64,000 nucleotides of DNA from Oegoconia quadripuncta (GCA_949316235.1 OX438758.1:9209731-9273730), one strand, 5' to 3'. Shown: positions 44,906 to 56,750, numbered from the stretch's first letter. Numbers and translations: made by a program. Notes: generated by a model not told the origin, from the letters alone.

Positions 44906-45324
44906 TTTATAAATAGCTCCAAGTGAATGATTATTAATTAGCTATACATAGTTGACATAGGTCCACTCACATATTTTGCGATCTGGTCGACATTTAGCAA
45001 TTGTGCTGTCTACGAGATGATGTCATTTTAATATTTTGACTTTCTGCATACACATTGTCTTTCATATATTTGTATTTGCTTTATCATTCCAACATTTAGC
45101 CAAATTATTTTTCTTCCATTAAGTCTAGTTATGGAAATAACTAGATTACATCACGACTAGTTTTCTATTAAATGACTTGATATCTGTATCAACCACATGT
45201 CCTCGTGGATGTCCCAGAATACCAGTGTCGCGTCACTAGATTCTAGGGAGTCTAATTATGTTAAGTCGATGACCTTTTGGCACCACCACTTCCTTTTGTT
45301 CTAATTGTTAAGTAGAGTTAAGCA
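44906..45324. other. Unassigned sequence
   Basis: It contains a small inverted pair around 45120-45165 (AAGTCTAGTTATGG / CTAGTTTTC). Nothing else is recognised. Confidence 0.4.
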
Positions 45325-45362
45325 AAAATGGTGCCAAATAAAAACTTTTTCTTTCTTTCTAT
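45325..45362 (+). mobile_element. LINE-type tail, CTTT units
   Basis: GGTGCCAAATAAAAACTTTT followed by CTTTCTTTCT resembles the tails at 19.5 and 54.8 kb: a polyadenylation-like signal plus a CTTT tandem. Confidence 0.45.
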
Positions 45363-45889
45363 ATAAATCTGAAGTTATATAATCATATCGGGTTAATGTT
45401 AATTTTAGTTTACAGCAGTTACAGTCTGATGTGTGTTGCTCACTAGTTTGAATCGAGTTGCAATCGGCTCCATAACCAGTAGTAGAGGCGTATAATTTCG
45501 AGCGATTGCCGCTGGGACGGGGGGTACCAAAATAACAATAATTTAGCAAATTTATTCATATGATCGCCCTTTTGTTCTTCAGTAATGAGCGGGTATACTT
45601 CGGCCGAATTTAAAATGCCATTATGTTCATAATGTCCACTGTGAATTTAGTGGAACGTTTATCGGGAATCCTTTTTAAGTTACGATCGTGGAGCGTCGGT
45701 TTTATAAATGCTGTTAATTAGGGTTCCCTAAGTGGAAACAATATCATATACAATAAACAATAGCAGAGCAATGGTTTGCAGAAGTAAGTTTGTTTGTAGC
45801 TTACTTAACAGAAAATAATTGTGAAATATAAAATCTACGGGTGTCTTTATTGTCATTTAACAAAAAAAAAATGCGTCTAACTCTAATTA
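45363..45889. other. Unassigned sequence
   Basis: Nothing recognised. Confidence 0.5.
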
Positions 45890-46078
45890 GATTCCATTTG
45901 CTAATGTAATCCGTATTTGTTGTGCAATAAAGTATACTTGATTGATTGAACATTGTTGGATTGATGGATGGATATATCCATGTCTCGTATGCATCACACA
46001 AATATTTACTACTAGCGAGATTAGAACTCGCAACAGATAGTTTCGAAGCTTTACTCTTTACCATCAGGTCAATCGCCG
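45890..46078 (-). mobile_element. Degenerate SINE family 1 head, next to a LINE tail
   Basis: On the minus strand, GGCGATTGACCTGATGGTAA (A-box region) is followed by a decayed B box (CGAGTTCTAATCTCGCTAG) and TGTGTGATGCATACGAGACA. At 45912-45950 a plus-strand TTGTGCAATAAAGTATACTT tail with TTGA units adjoins it. Confidence 0.6.
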
Positions 46079-47124
46079 AGTTTCAAATTTGAGGTACCTA
46101 CTTCTCGACAAAAGTAACAAAGCCGAATTAGCATAATAGGCATTAAATAATAATAATTATGACCTCTCTAATACTCAACTAATCGCCCAAAACGAGAACG
46201 TATCTATTAGTATTTTACGCATAAATTGCAATTACAAAACAATATCGTAAAGAATAGTGTGGGTACAGTTCGGTGGAAAAGTATTTGGATCGATAAATTA
46301 ATAAACAATTACTGCTGCGATGAGCGGGATCCTGCTGTTGAAAATTGTTTCATTCTATGTGGTCGTGGAGAGTCCAAAATATTCGCTACTCTATGCAATG
46401 CCTATAAGGCTCGCAATCGGACGTCCGCTACGAAAACATAAAAATAATATAAATATGTAAGCCAATTGGTACGCCCAGGTTGGTGCAATTACCTTTTTAA
46501 CTATATTTCTATTGATTAATAATTGTTGTATTCCGCTGTAAAACATAAAATTACAGATACAAGAAGCACCTTTCTTGGCCCTCAGGGTGATAATACTGAT
46601 AGCCCCATCACTTACAATGTCATAAAATGAAATACATTACAATTATCCTTTGTTGCGCAGAATTATTTAACATTAAATAACACACATACATTCATACGAA
46701 ATAAGTTAAATAAAAGCTTGTAAAAATATCAGTTAATAATTGACGCAAAATATAAAAAAAATACATACGAACATAGAACCTTCCTCTTTTTTGTTTGAAA
46801 TTGGTTAAAAATTAAATATTAAGTGAGTACTTTCGGTTAATTTCGGTTTTGTGTCCGACTGTACCTAAATATAATGCCTTGTATTAATATGCTACAGAGG
46901 TAATAATAGTCGGATTGCCTTAATAAAACCGAATTATAGGACGAGCTATGGGTGCACCGACCGAGGAGGGTGAAAACACCAATTATAGGCCATCGGCGCT
47001 TCGGCGTTTGGACGAATTGTCGAGGTTTATTAGACGATAGAATTTCTTTTCATTCTATTTTTTAATAGAACACAGCATCATCTTAGTTGCACTAAAAATT
47101 TTGAGCATTAAAATGTCTTTCGCA
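46079..47124. other. Unassigned sequence
   Basis: A 71-codon plus frame (46226-46441) has no known motif. Nothing else is recognised. Confidence 0.45.
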
Positions 47125-47455
47125 AAGTACACTTTTTACAAGCTTTTATTTAGCTTTAAATTTGCAAACCATTTTTCAACCACTTGTTGGTATCTGATTG
47201 AGCTGAAATTTGGCAAATTTATGTAAGTTCTGTGACAATGCAATATTATGGTACCATCGAGCTGATCTGATGTGGATCCGGGGTTTAGGAAGTCTCTGAT
47301 GGCAAATGGCAATTTAGTCGAATTTGGGCTAGCTTGTTTTCTTGCCATGAGCATTTTCCATTACACTAGATGACGAGGATCTGAAGATGGAGTCCAAAGA
47401 TTGCCACTGGAACTCCTTGATTGCATTTATGCTCGTCGTCATGTTACTAATATAA
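47125..47455 (-). repeat. Dispersed repeat, copy 2 (paralogue at 3.5 kb)
   Basis: Collinear with 3497-3830; see that entry. Here the minus-strand frame 47136-47354 begins MLMARKQASPNSTKL and contains NPGS. The copies differ by many substitutions and indels, so the repeat is old. Confidence 0.6.
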
Positions 47456-47460
47456 TCAGT

Positions 47461-47605
47461 CAATCAATCAAATACTCTTTATTGCACAATTAACAAAAGT
47501 TACATGAAGAATACAGCGTACATCATTAATCGCACAAAAAGGCGGCCTTATCGCTAACAGCGATCTCTTCTACGCAAACCTTAGGGTAAAGATATAAGCT
47601 ATCAG
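47461..47605 (-). mobile_element. LINE tail, family T
   Basis: ACTCTTTATTGCACAATTAA (inverted polyadenylation end) is followed by AAAGGCGGCCTTATCGCTAA, CAGCGATCTCTTCTACGCAA and ACCTTAGGG. It is the clearest minus-strand copy of this tail. Confidence 0.75.
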
Positions 47606-48430
47606 TAGATGAGGTTTGCACTAATAGTAGCAATACGGGTGTATTTTATAGTTTTATAATATAATATGTGGGAATCATGATACAGTATTTAAAGCTTGTT
47701 TTTATAAGTATTTGTAACATAGAACTTATTATGCCTGTACACAACAATAGAAAATAAAATAAAATAAGTAGATTAAATTACATACTATTTTTTATGTCTA
47801 TTATATTGGTTTAATTCAAGCCTATAATAATAGCTACTGGAACAATGGCTGGCATCGTAATCGTGAATTACTCCGCGATCGGCAAAAAGTGGAGTAGCCA
47901 TTGTACTACCGATAAAAAGGCTAGGATAAGTCTTAAAGCTAGGAACACAATGCGTACGTACGATGAAACGCAGTCCATTTATTGTATTACTGTAACAATA
48001 GCTGTTTCCCGCTAATTTCTCCGCAAAATTGTATTTATTTTCAATTTACATACGTTATTTTTATTTCGGATTCTAAGCACCTCTCCTTTCTGCCAAGTTT
48101 TATGCAAATCAGTCTAGTCAGTAATGATGAAAACACACTTAACAATTCAATTTGACTTTGATTTTTTTTTGTATTAATGATTTAGTCAAATAAACGAGTT
48201 TTTCATTCTTTCTTCTTTTTTTTAACAAACAAAAAAATCCAGATTTACAGACAATAAAAATTTTAATTTCTTTTTACAAAAACCCGAATACGGCTATAAA
48301 TATCTACCTACCTAAAATAAATCAAAATAGCATGAAGTAACTCCTTTGATTTAGGCATGACTCGAAGGCCCCCATACGATTCCTAGTAGGTAATACTTTT
48401 TTGAGATCTTGTCCTGCACATCGCCGTGCA
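47606..48430. other. Unassigned AT-rich sequence
   Basis: Nothing recognised. Confidence 0.5.
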
Positions 48431-48487
48431 CATTTTTTTATTATGCACAACTAGTTAACACTTGCCCTCAATCACACTTGATGTTTG
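48431..48487 (-). mobile_element. SINE family 3, tail remnant
   Basis: TTATGCACAACTAGTTAACA and CTCAATCACACTTGATGTT are the inverted last 50 bp of the family. Confidence 0.7.
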
Positions 48488-49437
48488 ATTAAATTCATGA
48501 TTGGTTGATTGGGGTAAATTTGCTTACAAGAATTTCGACCGATTTATTAACAGACTTATTTCGTCTTGTTTCAGATTTTTTATATATACATATTTATAAT
48601 CATTATCGGGTTTTACCTTCTTTCATCTTCACCTTGTCGACTAAAAATGGAATAAATCCAACTTCAATTGTCGTTCGATTCACATGACCGTCATATCAAA
48701 AACGCTGAAAAATTATATGTATCAAAACGTTGATACAAATACCTTTTTTAAAACAGATTCATGTCATTTAATTACGCCTATGTGTACCATCATTGATACC
48801 TCGAGTAGAGATGCTTGGTCAGTAATGGCCCGGGGTTCGCGCGGCGAATACAAATGTTTATGGTAGAGGAAAAAGTAGCGGCCATTGTAGCGCGCCCCGG
48901 GCGACTCCACTGAAGGAGTCGCGTCCGTGAAATGAATAGAGAATTAAACGGAGTAGTTATTGGTTATTATTAACGAATTTATTGTATACTTACTAACGAA
49001 TGAATAGTTGATATTGTTCATAAATGGTTATCGAGTTATTTACAGGTTATGCATTTAAATGGGTGAGCAATTGTTGATGTGCGTTATCCAGCACATTTTA
49101 ATTGTTAAGCTTCAACGCCTCTAACCATGAACAGACTTTATGAGTACAAGCTCCTCTTACGACGCGATTCGTGTCACTTTCCATGGGAGGATTTTCTGTT
49201 ATCGCCATGCTGGATATGATATGGCGATTGCAGATTTTGTGATAGTTATTCAAAAAATTTAGGAGTATTGAAATTTTGGATGTTATTCAGGCGAACATTC
49301 TTAACAAAATTGCGTAGCATCATCAAATCGATATAAAAAGTCACAGTAGAAAAATCTTTTAAGTGCCTATTCTTGGAATTCACTTTAACATCGCAACGTA
49401 GTTAGTTCCTTATTTCTGAAGACGAAAATAAATCATA
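48488..49437. other. Unassigned sequence
   Basis: A GC-rich spot at 48825-48930 (GGCCCGGGGTTCGCGCGGCG) has no promoter-like arrangement that I can support. No gene is seen. Confidence 0.4.
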
Positions 49438-49858
49438 TGAAATTTAATTCGTGTTATTATTGTTTACTGGTGACTCCACTCCTGATTACGAACCACTTTC
49501 CACTAGGAACCATAAATAATATTGATCAAAAAAATTTTTATTATCCATACAAAGTAAACCATTCTGATACCACCTTTTGTATGGAAGTCTAAAAATCTTC
49601 GGCTAAATTCGGCTATGGTTTCTCGTGGAAAATTGTTAGTAATCGGTTGTGGATATACCAGCCAAAAATTTTTGGACTTCAATACTTTAGTATTTTAAGG
49701 TTTTTTTATTTATTTTATATTTTTTATTTATTTGATTTTGTTTTTTATTTGAAATTGTTTGATCGAATCCTATTATGCTTCTTTGGGGAAAGTTGTTGAT
49801 AATCAAGAGGGACGTCACCAGTTTATGAGAATTACACGAATTCAAATTCACCCTGTAT
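49438..49858. mobile_element. MITE-like element with ~60-bp terminal inverted repeats
   Basis: The left arm (AATTTAATTCGTGTTATTAT, TACTGGTGACTCCACT) is matched inversely by the right arm (GGGACGTCACCAGTTTATGA, GAATTACACGAATTCAAATT, CACCCTG). The related copy at 57.5 kb shares the ends and a CTTTGGGGAAAGTTGTTGAT-like block. No coding capacity. Confidence 0.7.
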
Positions 49859-50285
49859 ACCATTTTCGTCTAAGATTTTTATATTGTACAATATTTCCAT
49901 TGTGTTGCTCAGACTCGTATTAATAAAACAGTCTCAAGATTGAGATGAACTTATGTTGACACGTGAGAGAGTCTATTTAAACGGTACGATTTTTTTATAC
50001 ATATTACGACTCCACAGGATATTTTAGTTCCTTTGTCGTCTTGGCGCGCTTTGGGCGCGCATTGTCCGCGGTACAAATGTGATCAAATTATAAAGAGTGG
50101 CGGTTTGCCGCCGGCGTCCGCTCCCTGCCTCGCCTGCCAAGACACGAGGCGCGAAGAATCGCAATTCGAGAGGCACGTATTATAAATATATTATCTTATA
50201 CGTTACTCTTTTTATTCTCATTTACAGTTTACAAAGACGTCGAATATCACCCAAAATGTTGCTGTTATAATAGCTTTTTATTTAA
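49859..50285. other. Unassigned; GC-rich near 50040-50170
   Basis: GGCGCGCTTTGGGCGCGCAT and neighbouring CpG-rich sequence stand out, but no open frame or promoter pair is supported. Confidence 0.4.
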
Positions 50286-50455
50286 GACCAGCTTTCGCCC
50301 GTTTGGAATTTCTTGATCGCGAACTTTTTCAGGACGACAAAGTAGCCGATGTCTGTCTCATGGGCTTAGGTTTCTCTGCCAAATTTCAATACCGTTGAGA
50401 TTTTGTCATGAAAAGGTAAAAGCGGATATTATACTTTCGCATTCATACAAGGTAC
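50286..50455 (-). mobile_element. Degenerate Helitron-like or related repeat
   Basis: AAGACCAGCTTTCGCCCG at the left, ATTTCAATACCGTTGAGATT and ACTTTCGCATTCATA at the right follow the order of the CTAG-ending elements at 53.3 and 58.1 kb (CTTTCGCCCG ... AAATTTCAT ... TTCGCATTTATA). The termini are not intact. Confidence 0.45.
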
Positions 50456-50520
50456 CTATTAATTTATAAAGCACGTGTTTATGTAGGTTTGTATAAATAA
50501 GTAATAATAATATCTAAGTA

Positions 50521-50709
50521 TCTTATCTAAATCTGTCGCCAAAGAGCAATGTTAACAGCACCGTGTGTTCCAGTTGTTATAGAAAGGATAGTCAGTCCCT
50601 CAAAGTAAGATTGGGGTTCCGGGTGAGCACGCATCCACCTTCGGCCTCATCATCACTTAACATTAAGTTTGATTCAGGTCAAGTGCAAACTCGTTGTGCA
50701 TAAAAAAAT
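50521..50709 (+). mobile_element. SINE family 3, 3' half
   Basis: CTTATCTAAATCTGTCGCCA, then GTGTTCCAGTTGT, GGGGTTCCGGGTGAGCACGC, CCTTCGGCCTCATCATCACT, and a TAAAAAAAT tail. The head is missing. Confidence 0.8.
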
Positions 50710-51179
50710 TAATAAATAAGCAGTCGGTTTTTTTACAAAACAAAATTGTTATTTGGAACATTTGGGATCTACCACGATCACAGATTGGGACTAATAAATT
50801 AGGACCTTATATATTAGTGTAGATGTTACCACTAACAACTTCTACCCACGACTTGGTCAATTTGGAAAGACTTTGGAAATATATTAGTACAAATTTCGTT
50901 GATATAGTTTAAACTATGACGCAAAGAACTCTGTTATATTTCCTTTACTGTGGAAGTATTATGTTTCATTAGTCATTCATGTAAAGTATCTCATTCGTTA
51001 ACCTACTCCCATGACAACATTCTGCCATCAATCAAATACTCTTCCAATATAATGTCACGACCTTCATCCCAAATGGCGTGGTCAGAGATATGCCAAACAT
51101 TAGTGTTTGGATTTTCCTTAAATCAAGAGTTTAACGCTTGAAATAAAATGCATCTATAGATTAAATGAAATCCTACAAA
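50710..51179. other. Unassigned sequence
   Basis: Nothing recognised. Confidence 0.5.
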
Positions 51180-51259
51180 ATGCTTTATTTTGTAGGTACA
51201 CAGGGTACACGCAAAATAGTCAGATTTTACATTTTAAAGCTACTGCTTGTTCAAAAGGT
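51180..51259 (-). mobile_element. LINE 3'-UTR fragment, family of the 30.9-kb LINE
   Basis: Minus strand: CCTTTTGAACAAGCAGTAGC, TTTAAAATGTAAAATCTGAC, TATTTTGCGTGTACCCTGTG, then AAATAAAGCAT. It is nearly identical to 32075-32145, so it derives from the same subfamily. Confidence 0.85.
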
Positions 51260-51414
51260 TTACGATTACGTTAAGGTTCAAGATGTTTTCAAAAGTACCG
51301 TAGTCGTCATACGACAGGATAAGAGACGGGATGTATTCTCCATTCGCCGAAACCACGCATAGCATAATTAAATTAAATTACTTAAATTACTATAGATATA
51401 TCATCGATTGTACG

Positions 51415-51470
51415 TAACAACGATCTCCTCCTGGCAAACCTTAGGGTAGCGATACAAGTTACCAGTAAGA
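51415..51470 (-). mobile_element. LINE tail, family T, core remnant
   Basis: AACGATCTCCTCCTGGCAAA and CCTTAGGGTAGCGATACAAG match the core block at 47560-47605. Confidence 0.55.
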
Positions 51471-51997
51471 GGGGGGTTAGCACTAATCGTCGCTAAAATG
51501 GGGGGGGGGGGACAATTTCTATGATTCCTCCCCAGAAAAAAAAATGTAAACATTATGTTTCAAGGTACAATCATCAAACAATCACAGATTATTATTAAAA
51601 AAAAAAATACTAACCGTTTTTTGATAATCACAGGTAATCACTAATATTTACAATAATGTTTTTAAAATGTCAAAAAAGTTATATAGTTATCAACATTCTG
51701 TTTCCCTTACTTATAGGTACAATCCCAGATTATTAACCTTAATTATTACTAATTTTAATAATCACAGATAATCATTAATATTTACAAAGATGTTTTTTGA
51801 AACACTGAGCATTATATACCTACTGAGATATAAACTTAATATCTAAGTGTTTCCTAAAAATGTCCAACCGACATATCCCCTTGCAGAAATTCCATCTGCT
51901 ATTCTTATATGAATTTGTCCTTGAGTACATATTTCTTCTGCCTTTCTTTAAACATTTTTAATTTGTTTCTTTTTTCATCGTGTGTCGGACTGTGAAC
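51471..51997. other. Unassigned AT-rich sequence
   Basis: A run of eleven or so G residues lies near 51500. A loosely repeated phrase (AATCACAGRTWATYATTAAT) occurs at about 51580, 51625 and 51755. No gene is seen. Confidence 0.45.
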
Positions 51998-52246
51998 AAT
52001 AATAATAATAATAATAAATAATAAATATATCGGACACTTACACCAACCATCTAGTCCCAAACTAAGCAAAGCTTGTGCTATGGATACTAGACAACGGATA
52101 AACATACATAAATACTTATATAAACATCCAAGACTCGGGAATAAATGTTCGTATTCATCATACAAACATTTACCCCTCGCGGGATTCGAACCCGCAACCG
52201 TTGGTTTCGCTGATAGGGTGACTATCCACTACACCAATCGGTCGTC
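51998..52246 (-). mobile_element. SINE family 1, full length
   Basis: Complete head with B box GGGTTCGAATCCC (minus strand, near 52185) and A box, intact body, and an (ATT)n tail at 51998-52030 on the left side. Confidence 0.92.
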
Positions 52247-53270
52247 CCAATGATGTATCCTTTTGTATGATGTTAAGAAAATGTATGATATTAGGCTTCT
52301 TTTCCCTACTTCTCGGTTCAATTTGTTGTGCTAGCCATCCAAACAGTTGTGCGATGCTCACTTCGTATACATTCCCAGTTTGTATAAAATCTTCTTTAAA
52401 CCATAGCTTTATCATATAGGCTTAAAACTTTATCATGTCTTCTGTTTGCTTCCGTGTGATATATGGCCAACCGTTTATAACTTCGGGTGGTGGTAGTAAA
52501 GGGAGCACAGCGCTCAATGCCACTTCGCGGATTTTTGATGGATTATTCGATTTCGTGATTTCGAGCTCTCGCCCTATACGCCAAATTGCCTTGTTAAAAT
52601 TATAGTAACATCCGCTCACTATTACGTAGGTAATATTTAACAGCTTTTATCATAAAAAGTACAGCTAATAATGTTCAACTAAATGTAATGTACATACAAA
52701 TCATAACTATAACATTATAATCCCGAGTAGAGCATGAGAAATCGTTAACACACATCAAAACATAACATTAAAGCAATAACTGCTTCTGAATTCCTCAGCC
52801 TCTTCCCATGTAGCAACATATCTTAATGTGCTTTAAATATTATCAAATTTATTATTTCTCGTGCCATGGGAAAAGCTACCAGCTAAGCTAGTTTTGATTA
52901 ATGTTCTAATAGGTTTGTTTTCGGTTTTATTGCTGACGATTTGTCGTTTGGTTATTTTAATATGAATTATTATGGTTACCTTATCAGAACATCAGATGTT
53001 GTTGAATCTCGTGTATGCTGATAACAAATTTTGGTACCAACGATACAGGTTAAGGGTCACTTTTCATTTGAATATGCTCCTTCTTTTTAGGTACAAATAC
53101 GAAAATTTTTAATTTGCAAATAACAGTTTAACATAAACGGTATTGCACGTCGATAACCGCATTAGTCATAAGGCTGAGTTGCAGGTATCAGCGCCCAAAC
53201 TCCGATACTTGAGGATCAAGTACTACAAATAAGGTAGGTATATAGGTATTAGTTAGATGACTAGCTTTCC
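52247..53270. other. Unassigned sequence
   Basis: No gene or repeat is recognised. Confidence 0.45.
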
Positions 53271-53434
53271 GCCCGCAGCTTCGCCTGCGTAGAATGACTA
53301 CTCACTACTCACTTTATCGGGATAAAAAAGTAAGTCTTGCATATACCAAATTTCATTCAAATCCGTTCATCTGTTTCGTCGTGATTGAATAACTAACAAA
53401 TAACAAAACTTAAGCATTTATAATATTAGTTAGA
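53271..53434 (-). mobile_element. Short non-autonomous Helitron-like element
   Basis: On the minus strand it begins TCTAACTAATATTATAAATG and ends GCGGGCGGAAAGCTAG, next to a T. A GC-rich hairpin (GCAGGCGAAGCTGCGGGC) precedes CTAG. The TC start, CTRR end with hairpin, and insertion beside T fit Helitrons. The 5' end matches 58067-58307. Confidence 0.7.
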
Positions 53435-53456
53435 TTAGATGATAGTAGTGCATATA

Positions 53457-53625
53457 TTTTTCACCCGTTGTGGGTTCGAGCTTGATCATATCTGATGTTA
53501 AGAGAAAATAAGTCTCAAGTTGGAAATGGGTTCAACTAAAAACTAATAAAGTAAAAATAAAAAACTATAATTAGATACATACTTAGATAAGATGATGGTA
53601 GCTAGTCAGTTTGGAAATTTCGTTC
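53457..53625 (-). mobile_element. SINE family 3 remnants
   Basis: TTCACCCGTTGTGGGTTCGA and TATCTGATGTTAAGAGAAAA (53457-53510) and TTAGATAAGATGATGGTAGC (53582-53602) are decayed family-3 blocks in the expected order. Confidence 0.55.
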
Positions 53626-53880
53626 GTCTACGTCGGTCGATCTTGGAGGTCCTGACAGGCACTAATCACCGCTAATCAAGCATCGAAGACCTAGCGTACG
53701 GAACGTCAGCCCGAGGAATTGCAGGTAAGCAAGCCTTGGCACTATCTAATTAGTCATCGAAGCAGTCGCGAACCAGCTGCTCCTAAATGACTCTACAGTC
53801 TTGCCAACCCGCTGAGCTTCGCGCGCGCATATATTTTTATTAATAAAAATATGTTTATTTAAATCTATAAAAAAAAACTA
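53626..53880. other. Unassigned GC-richer sequence
   Basis: Nothing recognised in this interval. Confidence 0.4.
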
Positions 53881-53884
53881 TAAT

Positions 53885-54040
53885 TAGAGACATGCTTAGA
53901 TAAGATGATGGTAGCTAGGCAGTCGAACTTTTATAAACGCCCTAGTACTAACCAAACCGAGCACTGTATCTCGCTGGGAATCGAACCCGCACTGTTTTAT
54001 AAACTTTCCGTAGTTTACCTAGAACCACAGAGGTGGTTAC
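53885..54040 (-). mobile_element. SINE family 3, head half
   Basis: TTAGATAAGATGATGGTAGC ... CTAACCAAACCGAGCACTG ... CGCTGGGAATCGAACCCGC gives the inverted B box; the head ends near ACCACAGAGGTGGTTA. It lies head to head with the next copy. Confidence 0.75.
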
Positions 54041-54067
54041 ATGGGACACCGCCTCCGTTTTCATTTC

Positions 54068-54401
54068 AACCGCCTCCATGGCTCAATGTAAACAACATTG
54101 GGTTTACATTTCGGAGGTCGCGGGTTTGATCCCCAGCTGGGTACATATTTAGTACTCGGTTTGGTTGGTGGTATAGGGCATATTAAATGTCCGCCTGGCT
54201 AGCTACCACCATCTTATCTAAATCTGCCGCCAAACAGCAATGTTAATAGCATTGTTGTGTTCCGGTTGTCAGAGATAAGATAGTCAGTCCCCCAAATAAG
54301 ATGGGGTTTCCGGTTCAGTACGCTACCACCTTCGGCCTCATCTTCACTAAACATCAGGTGTGATAGAGGTCAAGTGCTAACCCGTTGTGGATAAAAAAAA
54401 A
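54068..54401 (+). mobile_element. SINE family 3, full length
   Basis: Head AACCGCCTCCATGGCTCAAT, B box GGGTTTGATCCCC near 54121, then GGTTGGTGGTATAGGGCATA, GCTAGCTACCACCATCTTAT, TTCCGGTTGTCAGAGATAAG and a poly(A) tail ending at 54401. It is the reference plus-strand copy of the family. Confidence 0.9.
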
Positions 54402-54740
54402 TCCTTTCATGAAACCACTAACTATATAGAAGATGCTTACATAAAGTAGTATGTGCACATCTTCCTTCTCTGGATTTTCGTATCTACTGCTATGCTATTA
54501 ACATAGTCTGCGACTCCATCACAATAGTAAGTGTTGAAATGAAACATGCGAATGATGTACCGGTTTTCTATAGTAGAGGAATGTCTATTAAACATTTAGA
54601 AAATATATCTAAAGGCGACTTAACCGACATAATAGAGAGAGGTCATGTGATTAGATACGAGACTGTTAGACCTAGATGTATGTGATGTCTCACTCTAATG
54701 TGGGAACTGAGCGATTGGGCAGCTCTAATAGAAAAGTTAG
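54402..54740. other. Unassigned sequence
   Basis: Possibly decayed LINE 3' coding/UTR sequence leading to the tail that follows; no motif is certain. Confidence 0.4.
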
Positions 54741-54744
54741 GGTC

Positions 54745-54872
54745 ACAGTACACTGGAATGGAAAGTATTATTCTTAACTTTCTAATATTTTTGTGTCTTT
54801 AATCATTATAATAAACTATTATATAATTTAAGTTGTGTACAATAAAACATTTTTTCTTTCTTTCTGTCTATT
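54745..54872 (+). mobile_element. LINE-type tail, CTTT units
   Basis: AAGTTGTGTACAATAAAACA followed by TTTTTTCTTTCTTTC is the same ending as at 19.46-19.50 kb. Confidence 0.5.
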
Positions 54873-55007
54873 TCAATACCTTCAATTATCTTAAAATCTA
54901 AGGAATGCGACAATATTTTCCAATTAATTTATGTTAATTTTTATATTTCATTATTGTCGGATTTTAAATACAATATTACATGTGAAATAACATCATCATC
55001 GCTTTAT

Positions 55008-55150
55008 TTATTTTATTTATTTTAACACTTTATTGTATATAAGCATACACGTTAAACAAAACAAAAAACAGGAGAATATTAAAATATACAAAAGGCGAGC
55101 TTATCTCTATAAGAGATCTCTTCCAGCAAACCTCAGTAAGGAGACAAATT
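55008..55150 (-). mobile_element. LINE tail, family T
   Basis: TTAACACTTTATTGTATATA (inverted polyadenylation end), AAAGGCGAGCTTATCTCTAT, AAGAGATCTCTTCCAGCAAA and CCTCAGTAAGG. It is a well-preserved copy. Confidence 0.75.
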
Positions 55151-55630
55151 GATGAGGTAACGTAAAAGTAGACAGCGAGTACACTTACAAAAACAGTAGT
55201 TATAAACAAACATACAACTAATAAATAGATAAAATAACAACCATGTCGATGACATACATACTGAAATTATGGTGTTTATAATCATTTCACTGTCACGAAA
55301 GTCCTTATTCCTCACATATATCGAACGTTGTTCAGATCCGGAGCTGTTTAGTAAAACATTGTGTATTATCGTGCCGTCTAAAAATAAATGAATAATAAAA
55401 GTAAAGAAAGCCTGAAATGTAGGATGCCCCAAGTGTAAACTGACTGAAAATGAATGTCTTATAAGCAAATTATAACCTTGGGGAAATAAACGATTAGGAT
55501 GGAATTTCAATAACGCTAACATTTCTTTTGATACTGTCACGACCGTGAACCAAACATTGGGTGGCCCAGCTAATTCTGTACGCCCGTGTACAAGGTCTAA
55601 ATCACAAAAATAACAAAAACGAAAAAACAT
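55133..55630 (-). other. 165-codon open frame of unknown origin
   Basis: This is the longest open frame outside the DIRS and LINE genes. It ends inside the LINE family-T tail and so may be the region just upstream of that tail in the same LINE. The first half looks protein-like (CDLDLVHGRTELAGPPNVWF, HPNRLFPQGYNLL), the last 40 residues look like translated AT-rich DNA. No domain is recognised, and I do not call it a gene. Confidence 0.35.
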
Positions 55631-56517
55631 GTTTTCAATAAAATTATAAGTAGATTCAAGTTATTTTTCGGTTTTGTAAGGTTTGACTTCTGGTGCGACC
55701 GACTTTGTCGCACCCTGAAATATTACCTCACTAATGTGGTACTTGATACAATTTCTTAAGTAATATGGTTAATAATTTACTTTCAATTACCTACAGCAGT
55801 GACAACTACAGACACATAATTCGAATGTATCTGTAATTGTCACTGCGTCCGTCCGTGTTTTCACCTTAGGCTCTACTGAAAACCAGCGTTGTAGTCAACT
55901 TTTAGACTGCAACTTATGCTGAGATGGAGACCTACTTTGATACTACTTTGCGACACCGATAATTAATTCTAAGGATTTTAGTCTATAAGTGAAAAATTAT
56001 TTTTTATTTCTGTAAATTGCCGCATGAGATAGAAGTACCTATCCTATTTATGTTTTGTGGTACGACAAACGATTAGTTTTATCTCGTCCGGTCCTAATTT
56101 CACTGTATTCATGAATTTCACATTTAAAAAATGTATGTGTGTGTTCTTATTCTTAATTGTAGAATAATATTTTGAAATAAATTTGGTTCTTTCTACAAAT
56201 TGATTACGTGCTAGTGTCAGCTGTTCCTAACTCTACTAAACCGGCCTTACTCAGCTGACAATGATGTATTGTGGCTCTGAGTCAAAGGTTCGATTCTATT
56301 AACATTTTATAATTTGTTTATCTGTTTAATAGTGAAAGAGGTCGAACATTGGTGCACATGTTGGCTGGTTTGGCCATTAAAAGAATGGAAAAGAAATGAG
56401 TATATAGTTAGTGTATTGTAAAAATGATCGTAATTGTTGACGGTCAATGAACAAAATGACTTTACCTATAAATAGTTAAAATAAAATAAATTACCCTATA
56501 TTACGACAAATAAATAT
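55631..56517. other. Unassigned sequence
   Basis: Contains a small inverted pair near 55680-55715 (GTGCGACCGACTTTGTCGCAC, a perfect hairpin at about 55693-55713) and nothing else recognised. Confidence 0.45.
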
Positions 56518-56750
56518 AATAATAATAAATATTTCGGATACTTACACCAATCAATTAGTTCCAAACTAAGCAAAGCTTGTGGTATAGATACTAGATAACA
56601 AATAAACATAGGTACATAAATATTTATATAAACATACATGACTCGGGAATAAATGATCGTATTCACACAAACATTTACCCCTCGCGGAATCGAACCCGCA
56701 ACCGTTGGTTTCGCTGACAGGGTCACTATCCACTACACCAATCGGTCGTC
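56518..56750 (-). mobile_element. SINE family 1, full length
   Basis: Complete head with a B box carrying one deletion (GGTTCGATTCCG on the minus strand, near 56690), intact A box, body, and an ATT-rich tail at 56518-56533. Confidence 0.9.

Noticed and set aside
48825..48930. CpG-rich promoter candidate
   Set aside because: No TATA/initiator pair at correct spacing and no donor or coding exon downstream.
54068..54140. tRNA gene call
   Set aside because: Same reason; it is the head of SINE family 3, repeated many times in the window.
55133..55630. 165-codon frame as a membrane protein gene
   Set aside because: The apparent hydrophobic C-terminus is translated AT-rich DNA ending in a LINE tail; no supporting promoter or splice signals.
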